64,000 bases of DNA from Bosea vestrisii (GTDB lineage: Bacteria > Pseudomonadota > Alphaproteobacteria > Rhizobiales > Beijerinckiaceae), in contig NZ_CP126307.1 of the NCBI RefSeq assembly GCF_030144325.1, forward strand, positions 5,174,001 through 5,238,000. Direction: 5' to 3'. The notes beneath the pieces were generated by a model. That model saw only the letters and a program-made list of their open reading frames with translations, had not been told where the DNA came from and ran no database searches. Both the position numbers and the translations under genes were made by a program. This document shows, in pieces, positions 45,573 to 54,789 of this stretch (position 1 is its first letter; every line of letters starts with the position of its first letter).

Positions 45573-46360
45573 AAGCCGCGCTCGGACAATTCGCCGTCAG
45601 CCGCGAATGGCAGGAGAACCTCGCCACCTCCGTCCGCTTGATGGGCGAGGCGAAGGCCGCTGGCGCCGATCTCCTGCTGCTGCCGGAGGGCATCCTGGCG
45701 CGCGACATCACCGACCCCGACATCGTGCTTAAGACGGCGCAGCCGCTCGACGGCCCGTTCATGCAGGGCGTGCTCGAGGCGAGCAAGGGCTCGGCGCTGA
45801 CCACCCTGTTCTGTATCCATGTCCCCAACGGCAAGGGGCGCGTCTTCAATATCCATGTCGCGGTTCGTGACGGGGCCATCGTTGCCGCCTATCGCAAGCT
45901 CCACCTCTACGACGCCTTCTCGGCGCTGGAATCGACCAATGTCGAGCCCGGCACCGAGGTGCCGCCGCTGCTCGAGATCGCCGGCCTGAAATGCGGGCTG
46001 ATGACCTGCTACGACGTCCGCTTCCCCGAGCTCGCCCGTCGCCTCGCGCTCGACGGCGCCGATGTCCTGCTGCTGCCGGCCGCCTGGGTGCGCGGTCTCG
46101 GCAAGGAGGCGCATTGGGATGTGCTGGTCACCGCCCGCGCGCTGGAGAACACCTGCTACGTCATCGCCACCGGCGAATGCGGCCCGCGCAATATCGGCGC
46201 CAGCATGGTGGTCGATCCGCTCGGCGTCGCCGTCGCCCGCGCCGGCGAAGCCCCAGCGCTGATCTATGCTGAGATCGATCCGGCCCGCATCGTAGCCGCG
46301 CGTGCGGCGCTGCCGGTCCTCGCCAATCGCCGCTTCGCCGGCCCGGAGCTCGCCGCCTAG
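45569..46360 (+). CDS. Nitrilase-superfamily carbon-nitrogen hydrolase
   Basis: Hydrolyses an amide or related C-N bond. The 263 residues hold the triad Glu40 (LLLLPEGIL), Lys110 (YRKLHLYDAF) and Cys147 (MTCYDVRFPEL). The RKLHLYDAF and CYDVRFPE context is close to omega-amidase/deaminated-glutathione amidase-type members. It overlaps the upstream decarboxylase-like gene by four bases (GTGA) and precedes the amino-acid importer genes, so it likely acts on an imported amide-containing compound. Confidence 0.9.
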   Translation: MKAALGQFAVSREWQENLATSVRLMGEAKAAGADLLLLPEGILARDITDPDIVLKTAQPLDGPFMQGVLEASKGSALTTLFCIHVPNGKGRVFNIHVAVRDGAIVAAYRKLHLYDAFSALESTNVEPGTEVPPLLEIAGLKCGLMTCYDVRFPELARRLALDGADVLLLPAAWVRGLGKEAHWDVLVTARALENTCYVIATGECGPRNIGASMVVDPLGVAVARAGEAPALIYAEIDPARIVAARAALPVLANRRFAGPELAA

Positions 46361-46405
46361 GCGAGCGCGCCATTCGACCAAACGACAAAAAAGGGGAACG
46401 TCGCC

Positions 46406-47302
46406 ATGAACATGATCGTGAAATTCGCCGGGGCCGCCGCGCTGGCTGCGGTACTCCTGCAAGGCCCGGCCTGCGCCCAGGACGCCAGCATCAAGATCCC
46501 CGAGCAGAAGGTCGACGAGGCCCTGCGCGCCAAATTGCCGGAGGCTATCCGCACTGCCGGCAAGATGATCTCGGTCAACAACGGCTCCTTCCCGCCCTAC
46601 GAGATCGTCACCGACGCCAAGACCATGACCGGCGCCAGTGCCGAGCTCTCCGACGCGATCGGCCAGCTGCTCGGCGTCAAGATCGAGCATGCGACGGTGA
46701 GCGGGCTCGCCGCGGCGCTGAGCGGCATCGCCGCCGGCCGTTTCCAGTTCGCCATGGGCCCGATCGGCGACTTCAAGTCGCGCCAGGAGGCCAACGACTT
46801 CGTCGACTATGTCCGCGAATTCGTGATCTTCGCGGTGCAGAAGGGCAATCCGAAGGCGATCGCCAGCCTCGACGACACCTGCGGCAAGAAGATCGCGGTG
46901 ATGTCGGCCGGCTCGGCCGAAAAGGTGATCAAGGCGCAGGCCGAGAAATGTGCGGCCGAGGGCAAGCCGGCGCTGGAGGTGATGTCCTTCACCGATCAGC
47001 CGACCTCGATCCTTTCGGTCCGCTCGCGCCGCTCCGACGGCTTCTTCTCCTCGCAGGCGCCGCTGACCTATTTCGTCCAGCAGGCCAAGGGCGACCTCGA
47101 ACTCGCCGCGGTCGGCAAGGCCAATGGCTTCCAGGACCTGTTCCAGGGCGCGGTCGTGCCGAAAGGGTCGCCGCTGGGCGAAGTCCTGCTGGCCTCGATC
47201 AAGGTGCTCAAGGCGAACGGCACCTATGAGGCGATCTTCAAGAAATGGGGGCTCGACAACAACATGATCGGCGAGCCCGGCATCAACCTCTCGAAGAACT
47301 GA
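46406..47302 (+). CDS. Polar amino-acid ABC-transporter binding protein
   Basis: Family 3 periplasmic binding protein of 298 residues; signal peptide ends near ACAQD (residue 25). Motifs are NNGSFPPYEIV, GASAELSDAIGQLLGV, GRFQFAMGPIGDFKSRQ and a C-terminal ANGTYEAIFKKWGL. First gene of a complete amino-acid-type importer that follows the decarboxylase-like and nitrilase genes in one apparent operon. The ligand is unknown but is probably the substrate of those enzymes. Confidence 0.92.
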   Translation: MNMIVKFAGAAALAAVLLQGPACAQDASIKIPEQKVDEALRAKLPEAIRTAGKMISVNNGSFPPYEIVTDAKTMTGASAELSDAIGQLLGVKIEHATVSGLAAALSGIAAGRFQFAMGPIGDFKSRQEANDFVDYVREFVIFAVQKGNPKAIASLDDTCGKKIAVMSAGSAEKVIKAQAEKCAAEGKPALEVMSFTDQPTSILSVRSRRSDGFFSSQAPLTYFVQQAKGDLELAAVGKANGFQDLFQGAVVPKGSPLGEVLLASIKVLKANGTYEAIFKKWGLDNNMIGEPGINLSKN

Positions 47303-47313
47303 GCGAGCGGGCC

Positions 47314-48225
47314 ATGAGCAGCGCGGCTGAGCCGATGCATGACCGGCAGGCGACGCTGCGCGACGTTGCCAACGCCCACCGTCCGGTCGAATGGGGGCGC
47401 TGGCTGCTCTGGGCCTTCGTGCTCGCGGTCAGCGCCAATTTCGCCTGGATCGTCGCCTGGAATCCGAATTTCGGCTGGCCTGTCGTGGCGCAATGGTTCA
47501 CGGCGGAATCGATCCTGCGCGGGCTCTATGTCACACTCGGGCTCACTGTCGTCGCGATGGTGATCGGCGTCATCATCGGCCTGTTGCTGGCGATCGCCCG
47601 GCTTTCCGACGACCGGTTGTTCAGCGGTTTTGCCGGGCTCTTCATCTGGTTCTTCCGCGGCACGCCGCTGCTGGTCCAGCTGATCTTCTGGTACAATCTC
47701 TCGACGCTCTTCCCTGAGATCTCGATATCGATCCCGTTCGGGCCGACGCTCGTCAGCTGGCACACCAACGACCTGATCACGCCGATGACGGCGGCGATCG
47801 CCGGCCTCTCGCTCAACGAGGCTGCCTATATGGCCGAGATCATCCGCGGCGGCCTGCTCTCGGTTGACAAAGGTCAGACCGAGGCGAGCGACGCCTTCGG
47901 CATGACCCGGGCGCGGGCGCTGTGGCGGGTCATCATTCCCCAGGCGATGCGCTCGATCGTGCCGCCGACCGGCAACCAGTTGATCAGCATGATCAAGGCG
48001 ACCTCGCTGGTCAGCGTCATCGCCATGGCCGATCTGCTCTATTCGGTGCAGGCGGTCTACAACCGCACCTTCGAGGTCGTCCCGATGCTGATGGTCGCGG
48101 TGATCTGGTATCTCGTCATCACCACCGTCCTGAACATCGGCCAGGGCTTCATCGAGCGCTACTATGCCCGCGGCGAGCGCGGCGCGACGGAGCGCATGCC
48201 CGTCATTGCGGAGCCGACGCCATGA
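47314..48225 (+). CDS. Polar amino-acid ABC-transporter permease
   Basis: Inner-membrane permease of 303 residues, His/Glu/Gln/Arg type, with N-terminal cytosolic extension (about 1-27) and the coupling segment KGQTEASDAFGMTRARALWRVIIPQAMR. The helix region WFFRGTPLLVQLIFWYNL is typical of the family. The ATG at 47314 was chosen because it follows the binding-protein stop; longer frames overlap it. The gene overlaps the ATPase by four bases. Confidence 0.93.
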   Translation: MSSAAEPMHDRQATLRDVANAHRPVEWGRWLLWAFVLAVSANFAWIVAWNPNFGWPVVAQWFTAESILRGLYVTLGLTVVAMVIGVIIGLLLAIARLSDDRLFSGFAGLFIWFFRGTPLLVQLIFWYNLSTLFPEISISIPFGPTLVSWHTNDLITPMTAAIAGLSLNEAAYMAEIIRGGLLSVDKGQTEASDAFGMTRARALWRVIIPQAMRSIVPPTGNQLISMIKATSLVSVIAMADLLYSVQAVYNRTFEVVPMLMVAVIWYLVITTVLNIGQGFIERYYARGERGATERMPVIAEPTP

Positions 48226-49016
48226 ACGCGATCGCGACCGACGCCGCGCCGCTGGTCAGCGCCCGCAACGTCCATAAATCCTTCGGCAGCAACGAGGTGC
48301 TGAAGGGCATCGACCTCGACGTCATGCCGGGCGAGGTCGTCGTCGTCCTCGGCCCATCGGGCTCCGGCAAGTCGACCTTCCTGCGCTGCATCAACCATCT
48401 CGAGGCGATCGATCGTGGCTCGATCATGGTCGCCGGCGAGCAGATCGGCTACCGGCTGAACGGCGAGCGCCTGATCAAGCTTTCAGCCCACGCCATCGCG
48501 GCGCAGCGCCGCCAGATCGGCATGGTCTTCCAGCAGTTCAACCTCTTCCCGCACATGACGGCGCTGGAGAACATCATCGAGGCACCGGTCGGCGTCCATG
48601 GCCGTAGTCGCAAGGAAGCGACCGACTATGCCATGGAACTGCTCGGCCGCATCGGCCTGACAGAGAAGGCCAACGCCTATCCGCGCCAGCTCTCCGGTGG
48701 CCAGCAGCAGCGCGTCGCGATCGCCCGAGCGCTGGCGATCCGGCCGAAGCTGATGCTGTTCGACGAGCCGACCTCGGCGCTCGATCCCGAGCTCGTCGGC
48801 GAGGTGCTGTCGACGATGCGCGATCTTGCCGGTCAGGGCCTGACCATGATCGTCGTCACCCATGAGATCGGCTTTGCCCGCGAGGCGGCCGACCGCGTCG
48901 TCTTCATGGATGGCGGCCTCGTCGTGGAGCAGGGGAGGCCGGAGGAGGTGCTGGCCAATCCGAGCCATCCGCGCACGAGGCTCTTCCTCAGCCGCTTCAT
49001 CCGCGAAGCGGCCTGA
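48222..49016 (+). CDS. Polar amino-acid ABC-transporter ATPase
   Basis: Importer ATPase of 264 residues, GlnQ/HisP type. Walker A GPSGSGKST, Q-loop FQQFNLFPHMTALEN, signature LSGGQQQR, Walker B LMLFDEPTSALDPEL and H-loop VTHE. ATGA overlap with the permease. It is the last gene of the island; a 150-base gap with no clear T-tailed terminator separates it from the chemoreceptor gene. Confidence 0.96.
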   Translation: MNAIATDAAPLVSARNVHKSFGSNEVLKGIDLDVMPGEVVVVLGPSGSGKSTFLRCINHLEAIDRGSIMVAGEQIGYRLNGERLIKLSAHAIAAQRRQIGMVFQQFNLFPHMTALENIIEAPVGVHGRSRKEATDYAMELLGRIGLTEKANAYPRQLSGGQQQRVAIARALAIRPKLMLFDEPTSALDPELVGEVLSTMRDLAGQGLTMIVVTHEIGFAREAADRVVFMDGGLVVEQGRPEEVLANPSHPRTRLFLSRFIREAA

Positions 49017-49166
49017 GCGGGCGCAAACCCTCAGAGTTATCTCCTGGCGCAAGCGCGCCGGGCTGCTTTGGCGGCCCGGCAGGCGTCATGGTTAACGTTA
49101 AACGATCATTATCAGATATCCGAATATCTTGATGGAAAGAGGTGAGAAGACCGGAGGAGACTGAGC

Positions 49167-51334
49167 ATGGGCCGTCCGCAATCGCCGCGGCAGCGCTTTC
49201 GCCTGACAGGTGTCGGCGCGGTCACCGGCATGGCCCTGACGGCAGCCGTCGCACTCGTCGCCGCGGCCGGCGCCTTTTCGACCCAGCGCCTCGGCAACCG
49301 GATCCTGACCGAGACGATCGCGCGAGAAATGACGAGTGCCCAGGAGACCCTGCGCACCAGCCTGGACAGCGAGATCAAGCGCGCCGTCTCCATGGCGCAT
49401 GTCATCGCGAGCAATGCCCAGATCCAGGCGCGCTTCGCCGCCGGTGACCGGGAGGCTCTGGCCGCGGCGACCGTTCCCGGCTTCGCCGCGCTGAAGGCGA
49501 ATGACGGCGTCGTCCAGCTGCAGTTCCATGTCGCGCCGGCCACCTCGTTCCTGCGCGCCCATCGCCCGGAGAAGTTCGGCGACGACCTGTCCTCCTTCCG
49601 CTTCACGGTCGTCGAAGCCAACAAGGCGGGCAAGCCGGTCTTCGGCCTTGAGAACGGCGTCGAGGGCCTCGGCGTGCGCGGCGTGATGCCGGTCCGCTTC
49701 GAGGGGAAGGCCGTCGGGACCGTCGAGGTCGGCCTTGGCTTTGGCCAGGCGTTCTTCGACGCGTTCAAGAAAATGTCCGGAAACGACATCGCTTTCTTCG
49801 TCCTCGCCAATGGCGAGCTCAAGCGCTTCGCCTCGACTCTTGCCGATGACGGCCTGCTGTCGCAGGAGAGCCTGCGTCTTGGTCTGGGGGAACGACCGAG
49901 GTCCAACGCCTCGCCATTGGCGGGCGCGACAGCGCGATCGTCTACGCGCCCGTCAGGGACTACAGGGGCGACGTGATCGGAGCCTATGCGCTCGTCTCCG
50001 ACATTTCCGCGCTCAGCTCGATCATGGACGCCGCGCTGTCTGCCTCGGCCCTGGTCGCGCTCGTCAGCCTGATCTCGGCGATCGTCTGCGCCTGGATGCT
50101 GAACCGCTGGATCGCCGCCCCGGTGCGCGGCATGACCCGCACGATGACGGCGCTGGCGCAGGGCGACCGCGACGTGCTCGTTCCCTCGCTGTCGCGCCGT
50201 GACGAGATCGGCGAGATGGCCCAGGCCGTCGACGTCTTCAAGCGCGCTGCGGTCGAAAAGGAGGCCATTGCCGCCGAAAAGCACCATGCCGAGCGGGAGA
50301 TCGAGGCCCAGCGCCACGCCGCTGATGCCGAGAGGGTGCGCAACGAAGCCGAGCGCCAGGAAGCCACCGGGCAGTTGGCGGTCGTGGTCTCGGCGCTGGG
50401 CACCGGGCTGGAGCATCTGGCCAATGGCAATCTCGGCTATCGCATCGACCAGCCGGTCGCGGCCGCCTATGCCAAATTGAAGGACGACTTCAACGCGTCG
50501 ATCGGAAAGCTGCGCGACACGATGCGGCAGATCGCGACGAACACCGAGAGCATGAAGGCGGGCGCCGGCGAGATCAGCCAGGCGGCCGACGACCTCGCCA
50601 GCCGCACCGAGCAGCAGGCCTCCTCGGTCGAGGAGACCGCGACGGCGCTCGACCAGCTGACCGCGACCGTGCGCCAGACCGCCGAGGGCGCGCGCCAGGC
50701 GAGCCTCGCCACCACCCAGGTCAAGGGCGAGGCCGAGCAGTCCGGCCAGATCGTGCGTGAGGCCGTCGCCGCCATGAGCGGCATTGAGAAATCGTCCGAC
50801 GAGATCTCGCAGATCGTCGGCGTCATCGACGAGATCGCCTTCCAGACCAATCTGCTCGCGCTCAACGCCTCGGTCGAGGCGGCGCGCGCCGGCGATGCCG
50901 GCAAGGGCTTCGCCGTGGTCGCCTCGGAAGTGCGGGCGCTGGCCCAGCGCTCGGCGGATGCGGCCAAGGAGATCAAGGGGCTGATCACCGCCTCGAGCAT
51001 CGAGGTCGAGAAGGGTGTCGCGCTGGTCGGCCAGACCGGAACGGCGCTGGAGCGGATGTCCGGTGAGATCACCCGCGCCACCTCGCTGGTCGCCGAGATC
51101 GCCTCGGCGGCCCAGGAGCAGGCGACCGGGCTGCAGGAGGTCAACACCGCGGTCAACGAGATGGACCAGGCGACGCAGCAGAATGCCGCCATGGCCGAGC
51201 AGTCGACCGCCGCCTCGCAGGCCCTGGCCCAGGAAGCCGACAGGCTCGCCGCGCTGGTCTCCTATTTCAGCCTCGAAGCGCCCGAACCATCGCGGATGCA
51301 GGTCTCGTCAAGCTCTGCGCGCCATGCAGCCTGA
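49167..51334 (+). pseudogene. Methyl-accepting chemotaxis protein, single-base frameshift
   Basis: Chemoreceptor with N-terminal transmembrane helix (about 17-37), periplasmic Cache-like sensor domain (about 45-260), second helix and HAMP (LSALVALVSLISAIVCAWML...RGMTRTMTALAQGDRDV), and a cytosolic signalling domain containing the hairpin tip FQTNLLALNASVEAARAGDAGKGFAVVA. The first 240 codons leave frame at the G run 49886-49890. Adding one G gives GTTEVQRLAIGGRDSAIVY and joins the rest (which resumes from about 49889) without loss. As written, the product is cut short before the second helix. The mutation may be a real defect or a homopolymer error. Confidence 0.9.
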
Positions 51335-51348
51335 AAGCGAGCCGATCC

Positions 51349-51822
51349 TCAGCCCTCGTCGAGCTCCTTTGCGCGCTCCAGCGCGATCCTGGTGCCCTTT
51401 TCGACGAAGCCGGCGATCAGGTCGAGCTCCTCGACGCTGTATTGCGCCATGATCGCCGCCGAACGCTCGGCCATCGGAACGAAGAGATCCTGGATCGGCT
51501 GAATCGCCTCCGGCAGGATCCGGACGATGACCTTGCGGCGATCCTGCGGGTCGATGGCCCGCTCGACATAGCCCTTCTTCGCGAGCCGATCGATCAGGCC
51601 GGTCACGGCGCCGCTGGTCAGCTTGGTATGCTCCATGATCTGCCCGGCGGTCACAGGACCGGCCAGCAGGATCATGTCGAGGCATTCGAGGTCGACCGGG
51701 GCGAGGCCGACCCGTTTTGCGACCGCCTGGCTGTGCAGAGCACTGGCGGCGCCCATGCGGCGGAGCGCTGTCGTCAGGCGCGCGATCGCCTCGTCTTGAC
51801 TTGGAGAGGGGGTCTGGATCAT
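51349..51822 (-). CDS. MarR-family transcriptional regulator
   Basis: Winged-helix repressor of 157 residues with PVTAGQIMEHTKLTSGAVTGLIDRLAKKGYVERAIDPQDRRKVIVRI (recognition helix and wing, about 55-100). It is divergent from a small membrane-protein gene, and an 8-bp inverted repeat lies exactly over its start region. It likely represses both itself and that gene in response to a small phenolic or lipophilic ligand, as is usual for MarR; the ligand is not known. Confidence 0.93.
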   Translation of the reverse strand: MIQTPSPSQDEAIARLTTALRRMGAASALHSQAVAKRVGLAPVDLECLDMILLAGPVTAGQIMEHTKLTSGAVTGLIDRLAKKGYVERAIDPQDRRKVIVRILPEAIQPIQDLFVPMAERSAAIMAQYSVEELDLIAGFVEKGTRIALERAKELDEG

Positions 51823-51840
51823 ATCTTTGTTACAAAGATA
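51822..51840. promoter_or_regulatory. MarR-type operator palindrome
   Basis: TATCTTTG (51822-51829) and CAAAGATA (51833-51840) are exact inverses with a TTA spacer. The site overlaps the start codon of the MarR gene and lies 20 bases before the divergent membrane-protein start. MarR proteins bind palindromes of about this length. Confidence 0.8.
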
Positions 51841-51860
51841 ATTAGTGAATGAGATAATTC

Positions 51861-52316
51861 ATGGATGCGACCATCATGTCTACCGCCTTGGCGGCGCTTC
51901 TTGCCAATATCGGGCTCGGCGGCGGCATTTTCGAGCATAGCGTCGTCGACCGGGCCTGGCCCCGCAAGCCTGAGATCGTCCAGCCCCGGAAGGGCGGGAT
52001 CTGGCGTGCCGGGTTCTGGATTCCGGCCCATACCGCCTTTGAACTCGTCCTGCTCGTCGCGCTTTATCTGAGTTGGGGCAACGACGGTGTCCGCAAGGCC
52101 TTGCTGCTGGCTCTCGCCGCACATGTTGCGTTGAGAGTCTGGTCGGCCTTCGACATGATCCCGAAGGCGATCGCGTTCGAGAAGGCGGAGACGGTCGACG
52201 AGTCGGTCGCCCGTGACTGGACGCGGCGCAGCCTGATGCGGTTCCCGCTGGCACTGCTGACCAGCTTGGCCACGCTGGCTGCTTTCGGCGCGGCCTGCGG
52301 GTTGAGGCTAGGGTGA
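51861..52316 (+). CDS. Small membrane protein divergent from MarR regulator
   Basis: A 151-residue protein with about four hydrophobic helices (about 5-22, 52-70, 80-97 and 127-148). The pattern (IGLGGGIFEHSVVDRAWPRKPEIVQP, then PAHTAFELVLLVALYLSW) resembles DUF1772-type small membrane proteins, but I am unsure of the family. It probably belongs to the MarR regulon. Function unknown. Confidence 0.75.
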   Translation: MDATIMSTALAALLANIGLGGGIFEHSVVDRAWPRKPEIVQPRKGGIWRAGFWIPAHTAFELVLLVALYLSWGNDGVRKALLLALAAHVALRVWSAFDMIPKAIAFEKAETVDESVARDWTRRSLMRFPLALLTSLATLAAFGAACGLRLG

Positions 52317-52433
52317 CGGCTCGATCCGAGCCCATCACTCATCTTCGCCTGCGCAAAAATCGTGAGAGGTACTTGTTCCGCGGTTGCCGCGGTCGGCGGA
52401 GGGCATCAATGCCCTCCGCACTCGTGTCAGCGG

Positions 52434-52565
52434 TTAGCTCCAGAAGCCCGCCTGGTGGTCACGCGGCGAGAACGCTTCGGTGGCGTCCTGCTCTTGCGCT
52501 TCGTGGTTCTCCTCGCGGTCGCGCTCGGTTTCGAGCACGCACTCACACTCGTGCCGTTCCAGCAT
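52434..52565 (-). CDS. Very small acidic protein (43 residues)
   Basis: MLERHECECVLETERD begins this 43-residue acidic peptide; AAAGGAGCGATCC precedes the ATG, giving a good ribosome binding site. Two cysteines lie near the N-terminus (HECEC). There is no recognised domain, and the call rests on the start context. Confidence 0.4.
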   Translation of the reverse strand: MLERHECECVLETERDREENHEAQEQDATEAFSPRDHQAGFWS

Positions 52566-52726
52566 GGATCGCTCCTTTCGAATGGTTGGGAGGTTGCTTC
52601 GGCACGGGTTAGATATGAACAATTGCTGCAGTGCACAAGCCTTGTGGGCAGGTGCCTTGCGATCTCGCTGTCTTGTGATGGCCTCGGCAAGCGCGTCGGG
52701 GAGCTGGGTTCAACGCGGCAAAGGCA

Positions 52727-52936
52727 TCATCCGCTATCGCCGTCCCTCGTCCCGGCGACCGTTGCCGACTGGCTGGCCGCTGCCCGATCGAGGCACTCGG
52801 CCATTTGAGATGTGCCCCAGGAAAACTTGGAGCACTGCGCAGTTCCCACGGTCAGGTTCCTGGCGACTCCAGTGGGCTGGTCGGCGCCGCTGCAGCCGGA
52901 GAGAGCCAAAGCTATGATGACGATCGTCAAGCGCAT
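52727..52936 (-). CDS. Small lipoprotein
   Basis: 69-residue protein with a lipoprotein signal MRLTIVIIALALSGC (lipobox LSGC, Cys15) and three further cysteines or polar residues in TVGTAQCSKF and SQMAECLDRA. AGGAGA lies eight bases before the ATG. The mature part is about 54 residues and is not assigned to a family. It lies alone in a gene-poor stretch. Confidence 0.65.
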   Translation of the reverse strand: MRLTIVIIALALSGCSGADQPTGVARNLTVGTAQCSKFSWGTSQMAECLDRAAASQSATVAGTRDGDSG

Positions 52937-53142
52937 GTCGTTTCTCCTGTGAGAGGCGCAATCGAGCAGCCATTTTGGGCGGTAATTCGACCTGCGGGAG
53001 CCGCGGCGGTCTTGCCGGAGGCTCGGCGCGGATCGTCGCCTGTCCCGTCAGCGCGCTGGCGTGCTAGGTTGGGGCTGCCGGTGCAACAGGCCCTTCTCTG
53101 GTGCAGCAGACGCCCTCGGTGCCTGAATAGCCTTGCAGTGGC
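52937..53142. other. Intergenic stretch with nothing recognised
   Basis: About 200 bases between the small lipoprotein gene and dusA. I see no convincing frame, RNA gene or inverted repeat here. The dusA promoter is presumably within it. Confidence 0.5.
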
Positions 53143-54207
53143 TTGCAAAGCGCTGATATGGGCTGGTTATGCAGGAATGGATTCAAGATATTGGAAAGTA
53201 AGGACAATGCGGCCCAGCTGAACGCATGGCGCTTCACCGTGGCGCCCATGATGGACTGGACTGACCGGCATTGTCGGATCGTCCATCGCCTGCTGTCGCG
53301 CCGCGCCCGGCTCTATACCGAGATGGTGACGGCGCAGGCAGTGATCCGCGGCGACCGGCAGCGGCTGATCGGTTTCGACGACGTCGAGCATCCGGTCGTG
53401 CTTCAGCTCGGTGGCAATGATCCGGTGCTGTTGGCGCAGGCGGCGAAGATCGGCGCCGATTTCGGCTATGACGAGATCAACCTGAACTGCGGCTGCCCAT
53501 CCGACCGCGTCCAGGGCGGGGCCTTCGGCGCCTGCCTGATGCGCGAGCCGGCGCTCGTCGGCGATTGCGTCGCGGCGATGAAGGCGGCCGTTTCGATCCC
53601 CGTCACGGTGAAATGCCGCATCGGCGTCGACGATCAGGATCCAGAAGCGGCGCTTGATGCCTTGACTGCGACCGTGCGTGCAGCCGGCGTCGATGCGCTC
53701 GTCGTCCATGCCCGAAAGGCCTGGTTGCAGGGGCTCTCGCCCAAGGAGAACCGCGAGATCCCGCCGCTCGACTATGAGCGCGCCTATCGCCTCAAGGCCG
53801 CTAACGCCGATCTGATCATCTCGCTGAACGGCGGCATCCGGCAGCCGGAGGAATGGCTGCCGCATCTTGAGCATCTCGACGGCGTCATGCTCGGCCGCGA
53901 GGCCTACCAGAATCCCGAGGTGCTGCTTTCGGTCGACCCGCTGCTCTTTGGCGAGGACGCACCGGTTGTCGACGCCTTCGAGATGCTGGAAGCGCTCGAA
54001 CCCTTCATCGCTGCCCATCTTGAACGGGGAGGGCGTCTGCACGCCTTCACCCGCCACCTCGTCGGGCTGTTCCCGGGACGGCGCGGCTCGCGCCTGTTCC
54101 GGCGCCATCTTTCCGAGTACTGCGTCGCAGTCGGCGCCGGCCTCGCCGACCTGCGCGCTGCGATCGCTCATGTCGAGCGCGAGGCTCCGGCCCTCGCGGC
54201 AGAGTGA
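53143..54207 (+). CDS. dusA: tRNA-dihydrouridine synthase A
   Basis: FMN enzyme that reduces U20/U20a in tRNA. The motifs are VAPMMDWTDRHCR, the catalytic Cys in INLNCGCPSDRVQGGAFG, VKCRIGVDDQD, VHARKAWLQGLSPKENR and SLNGGIRQPEEW, with VMLGREAYQNPEVL near residue 250. The encoded 354 residues include about 30 extra N-terminal residues with no clear ribosome binding site; a TTG at 53191 (start of ESKDNAAQLNAWRF) is a plausible shorter start giving about 338 residues. Confidence 0.93.
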   Translation: MQSADMGWLCRNGFKILESKDNAAQLNAWRFTVAPMMDWTDRHCRIVHRLLSRRARLYTEMVTAQAVIRGDRQRLIGFDDVEHPVVLQLGGNDPVLLAQAAKIGADFGYDEINLNCGCPSDRVQGGAFGACLMREPALVGDCVAAMKAAVSIPVTVKCRIGVDDQDPEAALDALTATVRAAGVDALVVHARKAWLQGLSPKENREIPPLDYERAYRLKAANADLIISLNGGIRQPEEWLPHLEHLDGVMLGREAYQNPEVLLSVDPLLFGEDAPVVDAFEMLEALEPFIAAHLERGGRLHAFTRHLVGLFPGRRGSRLFRRHLSEYCVAVGAGLADLRAAIAHVEREAPALAAE

Positions 54208-54211
54208 GACA

Positions 54212-54667
54212 ATGACGGCTGACGCTATGACTGACCCCGCCCTCGTCGCCCGCATCGAGGCGAGCTTCAGCAAGCAGGCCTTCATGGCGACACTCGGCGC
54301 TCGGCTTGTCCGTGTCGCGCCGGGTGAGGTCGAGATCACCATGCCGGTCTCGGCCCATCTCTGCCAGCAGCACGGTTTCGTCCATGCCGGCGCGGTCTCG
54401 ACCATCGCCGACAGCGCCGCTGGCTATGCTGCGCTGACCACCATGCCGGCCGGCAACGGCGTCCTCACCGCCGAGTTCAAGATCAATCTGCTGGCACCCG
54501 CGACCGGCGACGAACTCGTCGCCAAGGGCAAGGTGGTCAAAGCCGGCCGCACCCTGACGCTCGCCATGGCCGAGGTCTTCGCCGTGACCGCGGGTAAGGC
54601 GAAGCTTTGCGCCATGCTGACGGCGACCTGCATGGCGATTGCCGCGCGCGAAGGCGTGAGCGACTGA
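54212..54667 (+). CDS. PaaI-family hotdog thioesterase
   Basis: Predicted acyl-CoA thioesterase of 151 residues. The hotdog core has VSAHLCQQHGFVHAGAVSTIADSAAGYAAL (catalytic Asp/Gly region) and FKINLLAPATGDELVAKGKVVKAGRTLT. It starts 4 bases after dusA and may be cotranscribed. The substrate class (medium-chain or aromatic acyl-CoA) is not determined. An ATG at 54227 is an alternative start. Confidence 0.9.
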   Translation: MTADAMTDPALVARIEASFSKQAFMATLGARLVRVAPGEVEITMPVSAHLCQQHGFVHAGAVSTIADSAAGYAALTTMPAGNGVLTAEFKINLLAPATGDELVAKGKVVKAGRTLTLAMAEVFAVTAGKAKLCAMLTATCMAIAAREGVSD

Positions 54668-54789
54668 GCCCCGGCCTGCACGGCGATGTGGCGCGGCAGG
54701 CGGGTCGGCGCATGCCTGCCCTGCCGGCTGAACCTTGCCCTTTCCGGCCAGATGCCTAAGAGCAGCCCCAGCTTTCCTGCTCCTGGTGC

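Noticed and set aside
47922..48221. Long N-terminal extension of the amino-acid importer ATPase
   Set aside because: The sequence is arginine-rich shadow of the permease gene; the ATG at 48222 with ATGA overlap is the natural start.
49057..49080. GCCGGGC/GCCCGGC stem after the importer ATPase gene as a terminator
   Set aside because: Only seven-base arms with a ten-base loop and no T tract; left out as too weak.
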